Assembly (NCBI GenBank): GCA_050185195.1
Contig: JBFWZQ010000006.1
Coordinates: 62,001 to 126,000, forward strand
DNA: 64,000 nt
Direction of reading: 5' to 3'
DNA from: CADEFQ01 sp050185195
Lineage (GTDB): Bacteria > Pseudomonadota > Gammaproteobacteria > Steroidobacterales > Steroidobacteraceae
Shown: positions 42,813 to 52,029 of the stretch, one piece after another
How positions within the stretch are numbered: position 1 is the first letter of the stretch
How the letters are laid out: each line of letters opens with the position of its first letter
Notes under the pieces: model-generated
What the model was told of the DNA's origin: nothing
What the model saw: only the letters and a program-made list of their open reading frames with translations
The model's database searches: none
Translations under genes and position numbers: made by a program

Positions 42813-44159
42813 ATGAAGAAGGATCTGCGTGGTATTCCGCTCATCGGCGCCGACGCTTTCGCGCTGGGTCGCTATGAAAGGGCGCTCGATCAGTTCCAGG
42901 GCTATGTCGGCGACCCCGTTGCGACAATCGATGAGGCATTGCAGGCCTCGCCCGGATTCATCGCCGGGCATCTGATGAAGGCGTTGGTGCTGTTTACGCT
43001 GTCCGAGCGCAAGTTCGTGCCATTGGCCGCACAAGCGCTCGAAGCGGCCCGTGCCCTTGCGGCGCAGGCCAACGATCGGGAGCAGGGTCTCATCGCCGCC
43101 ACCGGGCAGTTGCTTGAGGGTCGCTGGCATGCAGCCAGTCGTTCAATCGATCACGTATTGGTGAATCATCCTCGCGATGTCCTCGCGTTGCAGGTGGGAC
43201 ACCTCATGGACTTCTACTGCGGCGACGCGTTGAACTTGCGCAACCGGATCTCCCGGGTGCTGCCGCACTGGGGCACATCGCTCCCGGGCTATTCCTACGT
43301 GCTTGGGATGCACGCGTTCGGCCTCGAGGAGATGAATCAATACCCGGAGGCGGAGGCGACGGCGTTGGGCGCCCTGACCATGCAGCCGAAGGACGGCTGG
43401 GCCGTGCATGCCGCGGTGCATGTGATGGAAATGCAGGGCCGCATCGAGGACGGCATCAACTTCCTTGTCACGCGCGAAGCCGATTGGGCGCCGGACAATG
43501 GATTTGCGTTCCACAACTTCTGGCACCTCGCGCTGTTCTACCTGGACGGCGCCCACCATGACCGCGCTCTCTCGTTGTTCGATCGCCATGTGCATCCCGA
43601 GCCGGCCTCGTTCCTGCTCCCGCTGGTCGATGCGACCGCGCTGCTATGGCGTTTGCGCCTGGAGGGCGTGGATGTCGGCGATCGCTTCGAGCGGGTGGCT
43701 GACGATTGGCAGGCGCGACTCGATGGCGAGGCCGGCTTCTATGCCTTCAACGATGCACATGCTGCGATTGCGCTCGCAGCGACCGGGCGCGAGTCTGCGC
43801 TGGCGCAGCTCACTTTGCGCATGCAGGACGCTGCACGGCAGGGTGACACCAATGCGGCAATGACCCGCGATGTCGGCCTGCCACTGACGGAGGCCGTTGC
43901 CGCCTTCGTGCATGGGCGCTACGCCGACGCAGCGGCGCGGCTCGAGTCGATCCGTGATGGTGCGCATCGATTCGGCGGCAGCCATGCGCAGCGCGACCTG
44001 ATCACGCTTACGCTGATCGAGTCCGCGCTCCGTAGTGGCGCGGCGTCTCTTGCCCGTCATTACACGGCCGAGCGCCTCGCTCACAAGCCAGCCAGCCAGT
44101 GGGGCGCCCGGTTGTGGGCGCGTGCGCAGTCCGTGGCGCCCTTGAGTTCAGCTGCCTGA
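42813..44159 (+). CDS. TTC38-like tetratricopeptide repeat protein
   Basis: 448 residues. A helical repeat protein with features of the TTC38 family: a DAFALGRYERALDQF start, an early RDVLALQVGHLMDFYCGD block and the His/Trp-rich core HGWH-type segment FHNFWHLALFYLDGAHHDRAL, followed by HVHPEPASF. Eukaryotic TTC38 is poorly understood; bacterial members often neighbour transcription regulators. AGGGG upstream supports the start. It diverges from the GlxA-type regulator, which may control it. Biochemical role unknown. Confidence 0.72.
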   Translation: MKKDLRGIPLIGADAFALGRYERALDQFQGYVGDPVATIDEALQASPGFIAGHLMKALVLFTLSERKFVPLAAQALEAARALAAQANDREQGLIAATGQLLEGRWHAASRSIDHVLVNHPRDVLALQVGHLMDFYCGDALNLRNRISRVLPHWGTSLPGYSYVLGMHAFGLEEMNQYPEAEATALGALTMQPKDGWAVHAAVHVMEMQGRIEDGINFLVTREADWAPDNGFAFHNFWHLALFYLDGAHHDRALSLFDRHVHPEPASFLLPLVDATALLWRLRLEGVDVGDRFERVADDWQARLDGEAGFYAFNDAHAAIALAATGRESALAQLTLRMQDAARQGDTNAAMTRDVGLPLTEAVAAFVHGRYADAAARLESIRDGAHRFGGSHAQRDLITLTLIESALRSGAASLARHYTAERLAHKPASQWGARLWARAQSVAPLSSAA

Positions 44160-44202
44160 CCCGTTTCGGTACACTTGCGCCTCCGCAAGGCAAGGGTAGG
44201 CA

Positions 44203-44931
44203 ATGGAATTCGCATCGCCGGAGTTCTGGATCGCCGTCGGCCAGATCATCATCATCGACATCCTGCTCGGCGGCGACAACGCGGTGGTCATCGCGCTCGC
44301 CTCGCGCCGCCTGCCGCAGGCGCAGCGCAAGCAGGCGATCTTCTGGGGCGTGTTCGGCGCGGTGGCGCTGCGCGTGGTGCTGATCTACTTCGCGCTGCAA
44401 TTGCTGCGCGTGCCGTTCCTCAAGCTCGGCGGCGGGCTGCTGCTGCTGTGGATCGGGGCGAAGCTGCTGATCCCGCAGAAGGAAGGCGAGGGGCATGACA
44501 TCGACGCGAGCACGCACCTGCTCGGCGCCATCCGCACGATCGTGGTGGCCGACGCCGTCATGAGCCTCGACAACGTCATCGCCATCGCGGCCGCGGCCAA
44601 GGATCATGTCGGGCTGGTGGTGTTCGGCCTCATCGTGAGCGTGCCCATCATCGTCTGGGGTAGCCAGTTTGTCCTGAAGCTGATGGACCGGTTCCCGATC
44701 GTCATCGTCGCCGGCGCGGCGCTGCTCGGCTGGATCGCCGGTGACATGATCGCGCACGACGTCGCGTTGAAGGAGTACGCGGCGGCCCTGTTGCCCGGCA
44801 AATGGGTGTATGCCGCGCCCGTGGCCGGCGCGATCCTGGTGGTGGCAATCGGCAAGCTCATGGCCGCGCGCAGCCCGGCGGCGCCCGCGGCGGCCGGACC
44901 GATCGATCTCGCCCGCCACGACGGCGAATGA
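44203..44931 (+). CDS. TerC-family integral membrane protein
   Basis: 242 residues with seven hydrophobic helices. The two metal-binding signatures are GGDNAVVIA near residue 25 and SLDNVIAIA near 125. TerC family proteins are linked to manganese export and metallation of exported enzymes. The gap to the upstream gene is 43 bp, too short for a yybP-ykoY riboswitch. It is followed by a universal stress protein gene that starts 11 bp later. Confidence 0.87.
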   Translation: MEFASPEFWIAVGQIIIIDILLGGDNAVVIALASRRLPQAQRKQAIFWGVFGAVALRVVLIYFALQLLRVPFLKLGGGLLLLWIGAKLLIPQKEGEGHDIDASTHLLGAIRTIVVADAVMSLDNVIAIAAAAKDHVGLVVFGLIVSVPIIVWGSQFVLKLMDRFPIVIVAGAALLGWIAGDMIAHDVALKEYAAALLPGKWVYAAPVAGAILVVAIGKLMAARSPAAPAAAGPIDLARHDGE

Positions 44932-44942
44932 AGGAGACCCCC

Positions 44943-45371
44943 ATGCTGAACCTGTTGATCGCCGTCGACGGCTCACCGTACTCCGACCGCGCGGTCGACT
45001 ATGCGCTGGCTCGCGCCGCCGCCACGCGCGAGGCCACGCACGTGCACCTGCTCAACGTGCAGACGCCGATCGCCGGCGTGAACGTCAAGCTCTTCATCAG
45101 CAAGGAGAGCCAGCAGACGCACTACCGCGAGCAGGGCATGGCCGTGCTCGCCGGGCCGCGCCAGCGCGTGTCGGCGGCGGGCATCGAATGTGAGTTCCAC
45201 ATCGGCGTCGGCGATCCCGGGCAGGTGATCGTCGAATACGCGGGCAGCAAGCACTGCAACGAGGTGGTGATGGGCACGCACGGTCGCGGCTTCCTCCACG
45301 GCGTCGTGCTCGGCTCGGTCGCGCAGCGCGTCGTGCAGCTCGCGCCGATGCCGGTGGTGCTGGTGAAATAG
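44943..45371 (+). CDS. Universal stress protein
   Basis: 142 residues of the UspA fold. It starts LLIAVDGSPYSDRAVDYAL and ends with the nucleotide-binding loop VMGTHGRGFLHGVVLGSVAQ (G-x2-G-x9-G-S), so it probably binds ATP. I chose the ATG with AAGGAG upstream; a second ATG five codons earlier overlaps the TerC stop. It is co-directional with terC and probably cotranscribed. Confidence 0.9.
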   Translation: MLNLLIAVDGSPYSDRAVDYALARAAATREATHVHLLNVQTPIAGVNVKLFISKESQQTHYREQGMAVLAGPRQRVSAAGIECEFHIGVGDPGQVIVEYAGSKHCNEVVMGTHGRGFLHGVVLGSVAQRVVQLAPMPVVLVK

Positions 45372-45392
45372 CGGCGGGCGCGAGCCGCGGGC

Positions 45393-45974
45393 TCACTTCA
45401 TCGCGGCGAGCGCCTCGAGCGATTTGGTGACGTGGTCGCGCGGGGAGATCTTGTCGTCGGCCGACGACAGCGTCGCCACGATCTTCCCGTCCGGCGCGAT
45501 GACGAAGGTCGTCCGCTCCGTGAAGGCGTGGTCGATGTCGACGCCCCGCGTGTCCTTCATGCCGGGCTTCGCGTCGAAGACCTTCAGGTCGAAGGATTTC
45601 GCGATCGCGCCGTCGGGGTCCGAGGCCACCGGGAACTTGCCGGCGCAATACTCGGGGTCCTTCGAGAATTCGTTGAGGCGCGCGACACTGTCGTGCGATA
45701 CGCCGATGATGGTGGCGCCCGCGGCGGCGAACTTCTCCGCATTCACCGAAAACTCGTGTGCCTCGATGTTGCAGCCCTGCGTGTAGGCCGAGGGGTAGAA
45801 GTACACGACTACGGGCCCTTTCCCGAGCGCCTCCCCGAGCGAGAAGGTGAATTCCTGCCCGGCCAGCGATGCCCTGGCCGAGAAATCGGGCGCGTGCGCG
45901 CCGCTCTCGAGTGCGGCGGAGGCGGGCAGCGACAGGGCGGCGCAAAGCAGCGCGATCGACATCTGGCGTATCAC
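45393..45974 (-). CDS. Exported peroxiredoxin
   Basis: 193 residues. A signal peptide (about 1-20) precedes the thioredoxin-fold AhpC/TSA domain. The peroxidatic Cys is at 68 (YPSAYTQGCNIEAHEF); the local sequence follows the PxxxT/xxC pattern. A Cys at about 110 could resolve the disulfide. The start is supported by GGAG-type sequence upstream. It reduces peroxides, here in the periplasm. It is convergent with the universal stress protein gene. Confidence 0.87.
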   Translation of the reverse strand: MIRQMSIALLCAALSLPASAALESGAHAPDFSARASLAGQEFTFSLGEALGKGPVVVYFYPSAYTQGCNIEAHEFSVNAEKFAAAGATIIGVSHDSVARLNEFSKDPEYCAGKFPVASDPDGAIAKSFDLKVFDAKPGMKDTRGVDIDHAFTERTTFVIAPDGKIVATLSSADDKISPRDHVTKSLEALAAMK

Positions 45975-46042
45975 GGCGGTCTCCTGCGGGGGTGCGACCG
46001 GACCGATGATACTCCCGCCGGGGCAGGCAGCGTGACGGCCGA

Positions 46043-47188
46043 TCAGGCAAGCACGACGGGCACGCGCCGCCAGCCGCCGGCCGGATACGTTTCACGCTCG
46101 GCGGCTTCGTCCGGTGCGAGCGCCACCCGCGTGGTGTTACGCAACAGCGTCTCCACGGCCACGACGAGTTCGAGCGTGGCGAGCGGGCGGCCCGGGCACA
46201 CGTGGATGCCCGCACCGTAGACGAGGTTGTCGGCGGCGTGTTCGCGCGGGCGATAGGCATCCGGATCGCCGAACACGCGCTCGTCGCGATTGGCCGAGGC
46301 CCAGTTGAGGTACACGCGCGTCCCGGGCGCGAGCGTGAACCCGGCCATCCGCGTCGCGGCGGTGACGACGCGCCGATTCACGAGGAAGGGGTCGTCGATG
46401 CGCAGCATCTCGTCGATCGCGCTCGCCAGCTCCCCCGGCGAGCTGCGCAGCGCCGCCTGGATGTCGGGATGAGTGGCGAGGAAGTGCACGGCGACACCGA
46501 GCGCCGAGGCTATGGAACCGAGGTCGCCGGCCGTCCAGTTGCGCAGGATCGAGACGATTTCCGCGTCGGTGAGCAGGCGGCCGTCGACGCGCACACCCAG
46601 CAGCTCGGTCGTGGGGTCCGTCGGCGCCGCCGTGCCGAGTGCGCGCCGCCGCCGGATCTGCGCCGCCACGATTTCGTCGAAGGCGGCGGCGACGGCGGCC
46701 GTGCGCGAACGATCCGCCGAGCGCGTCGCGTCGTGGCTGTCGGCGAGCCAGGCGAGCAGCTCGACTTCGATGCCTTGCCAGCCGAGCCAGTCCGCCTGGG
46801 CGCGGATCGCAAACGGATAACCGATGTCCGTGACGGCATCCACGACGGTGCCGCGCGGCAGGGCGCCGACGAGCGCCCGGGCGCAGGCGCGGATCCGCGG
46901 CTCGAGCGCACGCATGCGCTCGGGCGTGAAGAAAGGATCGATGGCCGCGCGATACGCGGCGTGTTCCGCGCCATCGAGGCTGTTCGGGATCTGGCGAAAC
47001 GACGAGGCCGCGGACGAATACGTCGTGGCGTCGGTGGCGGCCGCGAGCACGTCGGCGTGCCTGAATAGCGTGACACCCCGCGGCGATCGTGCGACGGGGC
47101 AGGTCGCACGCATGCGATCGTGCATGCCGCGCTGGTCCGAGAGGACCCTGGCCGACAGGGGCTCCCACGCGGGAATCTCGTCGTGCAC
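46043..47188 (-). CDS. Cytochrome P450
   Basis: 381 residues. The haem-thiolate loop YGAGIHVCPGR places the axial Cys at 331; the K-helix ExxR is at 260-263 (EMLR); the I-helix reads AGDLGS at 220-225, where the usual acid-Thr pair is altered. The start is GTG, chosen because it gives the common bacterial N-terminus (EIPAWEPL); a shorter ATG form exists at 47125. It follows the DUF885 gene by 8 bp on the same strand, so the two should be cotranscribed. No redox partner is adjacent; a 7Fe ferredoxin is about 15 kb away. Confidence 0.87.
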   Translation of the reverse strand: MHDEIPAWEPLSARVLSDQRGMHDRMRATCPVARSPRGVTLFRHADVLAAATDATTYSSAASSFRQIPNSLDGAEHAAYRAAIDPFFTPERMRALEPRIRACARALVGALPRGTVVDAVTDIGYPFAIRAQADWLGWQGIEVELLAWLADSHDATRSADRSRTAAVAAAFDEIVAAQIRRRRALGTAAPTDPTTELLGVRVDGRLLTDAEIVSILRNWTAGDLGSIASALGVAVHFLATHPDIQAALRSSPGELASAIDEMLRIDDPFLVNRRVVTAATRMAGFTLAPGTRVYLNWASANRDERVFGDPDAYRPREHAADNLVYGAGIHVCPGRPLATLELVVAVETLLRNTTRVALAPDEAAERETYPAGGWRRVPVVLA

Positions 47189-47196
47189 GCGGCCGC

Positions 47197-49023
47197 TCAG
47201 CGCTGCGCCTGCACGATACGCGCGAGCGTGAGCATCGGCACGCCGCCCGCCTTCACGACGATGTCGTCGAAGTGCCGCAGGTCGTAACGATCGCCGAGGG
47301 CCTTGCGGGTCTCGGTGCGCAGGCGATTGATCTCGCTGTGGCCGATCTTGTACCCGCAGGCCTGGCCCGGCCAGGCGCAGTAACGATCGACCTCGCCCGT
47401 GACTTCCGCGACGCTCGAGCCGTTCGTGCCTGCAAACCACTGGATCGCCTGCTCGCGCGACCAGCGCTTGGCATGCAGGCCGGTGTCGACGACGAGGCGG
47501 CAGGCGCGAAAGGCGATCGACTGCAGGTAGCCGAGGCGCGCGAGCGGGTCGTCGTCGTACATCCCGAGTTCGTCCGCGAGCTGCTCGGCGTAGAGCGCCC
47601 AGCCCTCGGAATACGCGTTGAACGCGAGCAGCGAACGATAGAGGGGCAGGTCGAACGTGTACTCGCCCTGCCACACGTGGCCGGGGATCGACTCGTGGTA
47701 GACGAGGGTGGGCATGCTGTAGCTGCGCCACACGTCCATGTCGTGCATGTTGATCCAGAACTTGCCCGGTATCTTGCCGTCGATCGTGCCCGCGCCGCCG
47801 TAGGCACCCGGTGCGCCCGGCTCGACCTCGGGCGCCATGCGCTTGATCTCGAGGTTGCCGCGCACGAGGGTCGCGAATGCGCGCGGCAGCGCGGGGCGAA
47901 TCCGCTCGGCGCTCGCGTGCAGCAGCGCCATCAGGCGCGCGCGATCGGCGTCGGTGTTCGCGTACCGGTAACGCGGGTCCTTGCCGAGCGCCGTCATGCG
48001 CTCGCCAACCGATCCCTGCGACATCCCCTGGCCGCGCAGGATCGCATCCATGCGCGACTGCAGTTCGCGCAGCTCCTCCATGCCGCGCTGGTGGATTTCC
48101 TCCGGGGTCATGCGCGTCGTCGTGCCCGCCACGAGGCACCACGCGTAGTACTCATCGCCGCGCGGCAGCTTCCACACGCCGGCGTCGTGCGTCGCCTTGC
48201 GCCGCTGCGCCTCGAGCTCGCGCAGCTGCCGCGCGAGGGCAGGCGCGATGCGGTCGCGGGCGATCGCGCCGGCCTGGCCCGCGTAGTCGCCGCCAAGTGC
48301 CTTCGCGCGCGTGGCGAGCGATGCCACGATCGGCCAGGCGGCGACCTCGCCCGATTGCGCGAGCGTGAGCTGCGAGATCGTCTTGTCGAGCAGGAAGTCG
48401 GGCGCGATGACGCCCTGGGCCGCATCCCGCGCGAGGCGCGCCGTCTCGCCCTCGATCTGGCCCGCGTAGGCTTCGAGGCGGGCGAGATACGCATCGGCGT
48501 CCTCGCGCGTCTCGATGGTGTGCTGCTCGGTGAGCAGGCTCGGGATTTCGAGGAACGCGCCCGTGTTCTGCGCGACGACATAGGGCGCGTTGCGCCATGA
48601 CCAGTTGAGGTTCAGCAGCGCGACATCGCCGTAGGGAAACCGGAAGCCCTCGGCCGCAAAGCCGTAGGCGGTGCGCAGCACGTCGACATCGGTGCGAAGT
48701 TGTTCGCCGAGCGCGGCGACGTCGAGGGCCTCGAGCGCGGCGAGGCGCGCCTGCGCGCGCCCTGCAATGCGCGCCTGGCCCGCCGCCGTGCGATCGGTGA
48801 GCCGCCCCTTGAGCGCGGCATGCACGCCCTTGTCGACACCCAGTGCCGTGGCGTTCTCGGGATAGTCCGCGAGCAGGTCCGCGCCGCACTGCTCGAGCAG
48901 CTTCGATGCCGCGGCGTCGGCCGCCGCGGTTGTCCCCGCCGCTTTCGCGGCGCCTGCGGGAATCCCTGATGCCAGCATCGCGACACTGCTCGCCGCGATG
49001 AATTGCCGCCGGTTCGTTGCCAT
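47197..49023 (-). CDS. Tat-exported DUF885 putative metallopeptidase
   Basis: 608 residues. A twin-arginine signal (TNRRQFIAASSVAML, about 3-20) precedes the DUF885 helical domain. The zinc-binding core is HESIPGH at 443-449, followed by an Asn/Glu/Gly-rich stretch SEGWALYAEQLADELG. DUF885 proteins resemble M32-like carboxypeptidases but their substrates are unknown. GAGGGG six bases upstream supports the ATG. It precedes the P450 gene by 8 bp, an unusual pairing for an exported protein. Confidence 0.85.
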   Translation of the reverse strand: MATNRRQFIAASSVAMLASGIPAGAAKAAGTTAAADAAASKLLEQCGADLLADYPENATALGVDKGVHAALKGRLTDRTAAGQARIAGRAQARLAALEALDVAALGEQLRTDVDVLRTAYGFAAEGFRFPYGDVALLNLNWSWRNAPYVVAQNTGAFLEIPSLLTEQHTIETREDADAYLARLEAYAGQIEGETARLARDAAQGVIAPDFLLDKTISQLTLAQSGEVAAWPIVASLATRAKALGGDYAGQAGAIARDRIAPALARQLRELEAQRRKATHDAGVWKLPRGDEYYAWCLVAGTTTRMTPEEIHQRGMEELRELQSRMDAILRGQGMSQGSVGERMTALGKDPRYRYANTDADRARLMALLHASAERIRPALPRAFATLVRGNLEIKRMAPEVEPGAPGAYGGAGTIDGKIPGKFWINMHDMDVWRSYSMPTLVYHESIPGHVWQGEYTFDLPLYRSLLAFNAYSEGWALYAEQLADELGMYDDDPLARLGYLQSIAFRACRLVVDTGLHAKRWSREQAIQWFAGTNGSSVAEVTGEVDRYCAWPGQACGYKIGHSEINRLRTETRKALGDRYDLRHFDDIVVKAGGVPMLTLARIVQAQR

Positions 49024-49072
49024 GCGCCACCCCTCATCCATAGTAAACTGTGCGCCCGGACCCGAGGTCTCC

Positions 49073-49495
49073 ATGAACGCACCCGCCTTCAGCACATTCT
49101 CCGCCATTGCCGAGTTCTTCGTCACGGCAGGTGTTTTCTACATCGTACTGCGAAGCTACCGGCAGCAGGGCTTTGCGTGGCTGTTTGCCGTCGTGCTGAT
49201 CGTCTTCGAGTTCTCGGTCAACATGATGTACATGATTTTCCGCATGCGCCAGGTGTCGGCGGGCGAAGAGGCCGCCAGCGCGCCGCATCCGCTCGCGCCG
49301 TTCATGGCCGCGCACGGCATCCTCTCGCTCCTCGTGTTCCTGCTGCTGGTGGTCTATTCGTACCTGGCTTTCGTCGCGGACAAACGCGGCCGGCACTTCT
49401 TCCACGACCACCCGGGCATCGCCTGGTCCTACCTCGGCCTGTGGATACTGAGCGTCGGTTCCGGCTGGGCGCTCTACGCGATCAACTACCTGTGA
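49073..49495 (+). CDS. Small four-helix membrane protein (unknown)
   Basis: 140 residues with four hydrophobic helices (about 12-30, 35-60, 80-103, 115-137) and clustered His in the third and fourth loop (RHFFHDHPGIAW). It resembles DUF420-like oxidase-associated membrane proteins in size and topology but no motif allows a firm call. GAGG six bases upstream supports the start. It starts 50 bp from the divergent DUF885 gene and overlaps the convergent next gene by 14 bp. Confidence 0.55.
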   Translation: MNAPAFSTFSAIAEFFVTAGVFYIVLRSYRQQGFAWLFAVVLIVFEFSVNMMYMIFRMRQVSAGEEAASAPHPLAPFMAAHGILSLLVFLLLVVYSYLAFVADKRGRHFFHDHPGIAWSYLGLWILSVGSGWALYAINYL

Positions 49496-50018
49496 TCACG
49501 CCCGCGAGGGCGACGATCGCGATCAGGCTCGCGCCGACGGTGAGGTAACGCACCGCCGAGTGCGCGCGGCGCACCTCGTCGTCGGGCCCGGATTGCATGA
49601 CCGTATTCACGGCGACCAGCGTCAGGTGCGCCGAGACGAGCAGCACGAACACGAAGCCGAAGAAAACGTGCACGAGGTCGACGACCGTGTAGAGCCGCGT
49701 GCCGGCCTCGAGCGGCATCACGAGCGGCAGCCCGGTGAGCACGGTGCCGCAGATCACGAAGAAGGCGTGCAGGCCGACGCGATAGTGCGTGCGCTGCGCG
49801 TGTTCGCGTACCCGCAGCCAATGGCGCAGCTGGTAGAGCGCATAGGGAACGAGCGCGAGCATCGCGCCCAGCCAGTGAACGAATATCCAGAACTCGCGCC
49901 GGGCGCGGGGCATGCCGAAGAAGAGCAGCACGGAACCGGTGAGCAGGGCAAACAGCAGCCCGCCGAGCGTCACCATGACGAGCGGGGAGCGCCAGCGTTC
50001 GATGCGGGTAGGGGGCAT
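49482..50018 (-). CDS. Four-helix cytochrome-b-like membrane protein
   Basis: 178 residues from the ATG at 50018 (a longer start at 50069 is possible). Four helices with His in HWLGAMLALVPYALYQLRHW, GLHAFF and LVHVFFGFVF, all on the faces expected for haem coordination in cytochrome b561/DUF4405-like proteins. A membrane haem carrier is possible but not proven. It converges on the preceding small membrane gene with a 14-bp overlap. Confidence 0.55.
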   Translation of the reverse strand: MPPTRIERWRSPLVMVTLGGLLFALLTGSVLLFFGMPRARREFWIFVHWLGAMLALVPYALYQLRHWLRVREHAQRTHYRVGLHAFFVICGTVLTGLPLVMPLEAGTRLYTVVDLVHVFFGFVFVLLVSAHLTLVAVNTVMQSGPDDEVRRAHSAVRYLTVGASLIAIVALAGVITGS

Positions 50019-50086
50019 CGGCGCAGGATGACGGCGACGCGCCGCCCGGGCAATCCGGGGAGGCCGCATCCGCTACAATTCGTGGC

Positions 50087-51568
50087 ATGTCGTCACCGTT
50101 CGACGCGCGGCTGCGCGAGGCCGTGCAGCTCGAGAATGCCGGTCGCGTCACGGACGCCATCGCGGCCTACGAGCGGCTGCTCGGCGAGTGGCCCGCGCTG
50201 CCGGAGAGCTGGTTCAACCTTGCGGTCCTGCGCCGCCGGGCCGGGCGCTTCGAGGCCGCCCTCGAGGCGTACGAGGAGGCCCTCGGCCGTGGCGTCACGC
50301 AGCCCGAGGAGGTCCACCTCAATCGCGGTGTCATCTACGCCGACCACTTGCGCCAGGACAGTGCCGCGGAGCGTGAACTCGCCGCGGCGCTCGCGCTGAA
50401 TCCCGGCTACGTACCCGCGCTCCTCAACCTGGCGAACCTGCAGGAAGACCTCGGCCGGCGCGACGAGGCACTCGCGACCTACGAACGGCTGCTCGCCATC
50501 GAGGCGACGCACGGCGAGGCGCTGGCGCGCTACGCCTCGCTGCGGGGCGCCTCGCGCGCGGACGATCCGCTGGTTGCGCGCTTGCGCGCGGCAATCGCGC
50601 GGCCGGGCGTTTCCGCGGCGGACGCCGCGAGCCTCGGCTTCGCGCTCGGCAAGCTGCTCGACGCCTGCAGCGCCTGGGACGCGGCGTTCGAGGCCTATGC
50701 GGCCGCCAATCGTGCGAGTCGCGCGAGCGTCGGGGCGCACGGGCCGGCGTATGTGCGTTCGAAGGAAGAGTCCCGGATCGACGCGTTGCAGGCCGCGTTC
50801 GGCTCGCGCGGGCGCGTGGCGGGCTTGCCCGTCGCCACGCCGGCGCCGGGCTCGCCACGACCCATTTTCATCTGCGGCATGTTCCGTTCAGGCTCGACAC
50901 TCATCGAGCAGGTGCTCGCGCGCCACCCGCGCGTGACGGCCGGGGGTGAGCTCGACCTGCTGCCGGCGCTCGTGCGCGGCGAACTCGCGCCCTTCCCGCA
51001 GTCGATGGCGCAAGCGACGCCGCAAAAGCTCGCACGACTGGCCGCGTCGTACCTCGAGGCGCTCGGGCAGCGCTTTCCCGGCGCGCAGGTCGTCACCGAC
51101 AAGCGCCCGGACAACTTCCATCACATCGGCCTCATCAAGGCCCTCTTTCCGGATGCGCGCATCGTCTACACGACCCGCGCGCCGCTCGACAACTGCCTCT
51201 CGATCTACTTCCTGCACCTCGACCAGCGCCTGGGCTACGCGCTCGACCTGATGGACACGGGCCATCACTACGCGCAGTACCGCCGCCTGATGGCCCATTG
51301 GAAGTCGCTGTACGGCGAGGACATCCTCGACTTTGACTACGACGCCTTCGTGCGCGCGCCGCGCCCGGCCATCGAACGACTGCTCGCCTTCTGTGGGCTC
51401 GACTGGGACGAGGCCTGCCTGGCACCTGAACGGGCGAGCGGTGCCGTGAAGACGGCGAGTGTCTGGCAGGTACGCCGGCCGATCCATCGGGAGGCTTCCG
51501 GCCGCTCCGCGCATTACGCCCGCCAGCTCGCGCCGCTCGCGGCCTGGCTCGAGGCGCAGGGCATCTGA
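50087..51568 (+). CDS. TPR-sulfotransferase fusion
   Basis: 493 residues. TPRs occupy about 1-165 (repeated AxxxYERLLxxxP and NLAxLxxxxGRxxEAL patterns). A sulfotransferase domain follows from about 255, with the PAPS-binding P-loop GMFRSGSTLIEQVLARHP and the later TRAPLDNCLSIYF and ILDFDYD segments. The domain pair resembles tetratricopeptide/tyrosyl-sulfotransferase-like proteins that transfer sulfate to proteins or glycans. The stop and the next ATG share one base, so it is coupled to tadA. Confidence 0.85.
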   Translation: MSSPFDARLREAVQLENAGRVTDAIAAYERLLGEWPALPESWFNLAVLRRRAGRFEAALEAYEEALGRGVTQPEEVHLNRGVIYADHLRQDSAAERELAAALALNPGYVPALLNLANLQEDLGRRDEALATYERLLAIEATHGEALARYASLRGASRADDPLVARLRAAIARPGVSAADAASLGFALGKLLDACSAWDAAFEAYAAANRASRASVGAHGPAYVRSKEESRIDALQAAFGSRGRVAGLPVATPAPGSPRPIFICGMFRSGSTLIEQVLARHPRVTAGGELDLLPALVRGELAPFPQSMAQATPQKLARLAASYLEALGQRFPGAQVVTDKRPDNFHHIGLIKALFPDARIVYTTRAPLDNCLSIYFLHLDQRLGYALDLMDTGHHYAQYRRLMAHWKSLYGEDILDFDYDAFVRAPRPAIERLLAFCGLDWDEACLAPERASGAVKTASVWQVRRPIHREASGRSAHYARQLAPLAAWLEAQGI

Positions 51569-52029
51569 TGGCGCCGCGCAGCGATGTCGAATTCATGCGG
51601 CGCGCGCTCGAGCTGGCCGGGCAGGCGCAGGCGCGCGGCGAGGTGCCGGTCGGGGCCGTGATCGTGCGCGACGGAGCGATCCTCGGGGAGGGCTTCAACC
51701 GGCCGATCGAAGCGCATGACCCCACGGCCCATGCCGAGATCGAGGCGTTGCGCGCCGCGGGTCGCACGGCGGCCGGTTACCGGCTCACCGACACGACCCT
51801 CTATGTGACGCTCGAACCCTGCCTGATGTGTGCCGCCGCCATCGTGCACGCGCGCGTGCGACGCGTCGTGTTCGGGGCGTGGGACCCGAAGGCCGGTGCG
51901 GCCGGCAGCACGCTCGACGCCTTCCGGCTGCCCGCGATGAACCATCGCGTCGACGTGTTCGGCGGCGTGCTCGAGCAGGATTGCGCAGGGCAGCTGACGC
52001 GGTTCTTCGCCGCGAGGCGCGACGCGTGA
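51568..52029 (+). CDS. tadA: tRNA-specific adenosine deaminase
   Basis: 153 residues. The deaminase zinc motif is HAE at 55-57 with PCLMC at 84-88, and the fold signature is VPVGAVIVRDG and GEGFN. It deaminates A34 of tRNA-Arg to inosine and is essential in most bacteria. Its ATG overlaps the sulfotransferase stop by one base, and its stop overlaps the LOG gene through GTGA. No motif is altered. Confidence 0.93.
   Translation: MAPRSDVEFMRRALELAGQAQARGEVPVGAVIVRDGAILGEGFNRPIEAHDPTAHAEIEALRAAGRTAAGYRLTDTTLYVTLEPCLMCAAAIVHARVRRVVFGAWDPKAGAAGSTLDAFRLPAMNHRVDVFGGVLEQDCAGQLTRFFAARRDA

Noticed and set aside
44160..44202. Manganese (yybP-ykoY) riboswitch before terC
   Set aside because: Only 43 bp separate the genes, and no aptamer-like sequence is visible.
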